DNA of 64,000 bases from the NCBI GenBank assembly GCA_017644045.1, contig JAEPMI010000001.1:798470-862469 (forward strand). The letters are read 5' to 3'. A program made the position numbers and the translations under genes. The notes below the pieces were generated by a model. The model was not told the DNA's origin. It saw only the letters and a program-made list of their open reading frames with translations, and made no database searches. Of the stretch, positions 62,711 to 64,000 are shown in pieces. Numbering within the stretch: position 1 is the first letter of the stretch; each line of letters begins with the position of its first letter. This DNA comes from Deltaproteobacteria bacterium (GTDB lineage: Bacteria; Myxococcota_A; Polyangia; Polyangiales; Houyiibacteriaceae).

Positions 62711-64000
62711 ATGCGAACGACGGGATGGTGTGCGGACGCGCTCCGCGTGGTGCTGGGCCTGACGATGGCGGCAGCGCTGGGCTGTGGCGACGACGACGGT
62801 GACGGAGACGCGCCCGTCGACTCGGGCGTGGACCAGGGTCCGCGCGACTTCGGTCCGCCGGAGCCGGACCCCGAGCCGATCCCGAAGCGCCCCTGGGTCG
62901 TCGGCGTGAACACCACGATGGCGATGGTCCGCTGGGAGACCCCGGACGAGCCCACCACGGTCGAGCTGACCCTCACCCCGGAAGAGGGCGGCGAGGCGCG
63001 GACCATCGAAGGGACCTCTCGCGAAGACACGATCACGATCGAACACGGGCTCGGGCTCGCCGCGGTGGAGCTGCCCGACTTCGCCGGCACCTACTACCTG
63101 CAGCAGGTCACCATCGACGAGCTCACGCCGAACACTTGCTACACGTACGAGGTCACGGCCATCGAGGAGGGCGGTCGCTTCTGCACCATGCACGAGCCGA
63201 CCGACCACACCACGCCCATCGAGCTCCTGGTCGTCGGTGACACCAGCCCGGTGCTCGGCGCCACGGCGGGCCTGATCGACCTGCTGGTCGACGACTCGGT
63301 GGAGATGACGATCCACGCCGGTGACCTGCAGTACTACGACGCGCTCTTCGAGACCTGGGCCGTCTGGTTCCCGGCGCACGCGCCGATCCTCGCGCAGGGT
63401 GCGTTCTGGCCGACCATCGGCAACCACGAGGAAGAGCGCGACGGCGAGTACGACCAGACCTACGCGCGCTACTTCGAGAACCCCTCGCTGACCGAAGCGG
63501 GCGAGCCCGACGGCAACACGAGCGCCTACCACTTCCAGAGCGGCGGCGTTCACTTCTTCTCGGTCAACAGCGAGGACGACATCGGCGAGTTCGACGAGGA
63601 CTTCTCGTGGCTCGACGAAGGGCTCACCGCCGCCGAAGCGAGCGAAGGCCATCGCTTCAGCATCGTGTTCTTCCACCGACCGATCTGGACGCTGGCGGAG
63701 CACTCCCCTTCGGAGTCGCTGCGCGCCGTGATCGATCCGATCCTCGACGCGCACGAGGTGCCGCTGGTGCTTCAGGGGCACAACCACGTCTACGAGCGCT
63801 TCTCGGTCGACGGCCGCACCTACATCGTGACGGGCGGCGGGGGCAGCGGTCTCTACACGCTCGACGACCAGGTCGAGGTTCGGCCGGACGAGGCACCGCT
63901 GCGCGTGGCGGCAGGCGTCTTCCAGCACGGGGTCCGGATCACGATCGACGAGACCGAGATGCACCTGCGCGCGATCGACAACGAAGGAACGATCCAGGAC
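62711..64000 (+). CDS. metallophosphoesterase lipoprotein, purple acid phosphatase-like (3' end outside window)
   Basis: 430 codons are visible without stop. Lipobox ALGC, then an Asp/Gly linker. A fibronectin-like N-terminal domain (VNTTMAMVRWETPDEP) precedes the metal site: VVGDTSP (Asp177), AGDLQYYD (Asp205, Tyr208), GNHEEE (Asn238, His239), FFHRP (His322) and GHNHVYER (His357, His359). This is the dinuclear phosphatase pattern of purple acid phosphatases. Exported phosphate monoesterase or diesterase is likely. 63 bp downstream of the heme protein gene; may be its own unit. Confidence 0.85.
   Translation, partial: MRTTGWCADALRVVLGLTMAAALGCGDDDGDGDAPVDSGVDQGPRDFGPPEPDPEPIPKRPWVVGVNTTMAMVRWETPDEPTTVELTLTPEEGGEARTIEGTSREDTITIEHGLGLAAVELPDFAGTYYLQQVTIDELTPNTCYTYEVTAIEEGGRFCTMHEPTDHTTPIELLVVGDTSPVLGATAGLIDLLVDDSVEMTIHAGDLQYYDALFETWAVWFPAHAPILAQGAFWPTIGNHEEERDGEYDQTYARYFENPSLTEAGEPDGNTSAYHFQSGGVHFFSVNSEDDIGEFDEDFSWLDEGLTAAEASEGHRFSIVFFHRPIWTLAEHSPSESLRAVIDPILDAHEVPLVLQGHNHVYERFSVDGRTYIVTGGGGSGLYTLDDQVEVRPDEAPLRVAAGVFQHGVRITIDETEMHLRAIDNEGTIQD

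Overview
The window looks like a chromosomal segment of a large-genome myxobacterium (Myxococcota, probably Polyangiales; Sandaracinus-like is my best guess). The reasons are very high GC with frequent GTG/TTG starts, many small lipoproteins with acidic low-complexity linkers, MopE-type Asp/Cys repeats, a MYXO-CTERM-like Cys-Gly-Cys-Arg tail, a TPR-PEGA protein, a cytosolic Ser/Thr kinase with a zinc ribbon, and planctomycete/myxobacterial DUF1501-type secreted proteins. No rRNA, tRNA, CRISPR array, prophage or transposase was recognised. Names rest on motifs read by eye; no database search was run.

Layout. 1-3.3 kb: end of an unknown gene, an HTTM membrane protein and hutF. 3.3-10.2 kb: a secreted M15 peptidase, a pheA fusion with a dead DAHP-synthase domain, an acetyltransferase, a small lipoprotein and a large amidase/RlpA-like lipoprotein, interspersed with three long palindromic elements. 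10.3-17.8 kb: OmpA-like lipoprotein pair, murA-hisG, an M74/LAS-type lipoprotein, C-type-lectin and SGNH lipoproteins, and a GST. 17.8-20.7 kb: a degraded locus with two frameshifted genes, an 11-bp slippage repeat and a 74-bp duplicated gene fragment. 20.7-29.5 kb: GH19-like enzyme, a membrane/lipoprotein pair, enoyl-CoA hydratase, a divergent NAD-epimerase/AraC pair and a MopE-repeat lipoprotein. 28.7-33.6 kb: ABC permease cluster, SdhC-like protein, lipid kinase and lnt. 33.7-38.3 kb: giant Cys-rich lipoprotein, NAD kinase, a beta-rich exported protein and a small transaldolase. 38.4-39.9 kb: an islet of two convergent four-helix-bundle genes between tandem-repeat arrays. 39.9-50.2 kb: gluzincin lipoprotein, lipid-binding-like protein, cupredoxin lipoprotein, TPR-PEGA protein, kinase, FGE-like protein and lgt. 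50.2-57.1 kb: era, der, a roadblock protein, lipoproteins and a SNF2 helicase. 57.3-64 kb: another palindromic element, a four-gene secreted heme/DUF1501 operon and a metallophosphoesterase cut by the window end.

Themes. Housekeeping genes (pheA, hisG, murA, lnt, lgt, nadK, transaldolase, era, der) are interleaved with an unusually dense set of exported lipoproteins, at least four of which appear to attack peptidoglycan or chitin-like polymers; both lgt and lnt, which build lipoproteins, are here. The least explained structures are (i) a palindrome family with compensatory changes between copies, (ii) the repeat-bracketed four-helix-bundle pair with homologous leaders, and (iii) the degraded 18.8-20.3 kb locus where removing exactly one 11-bp unit restores a lipoprotein reading frame.
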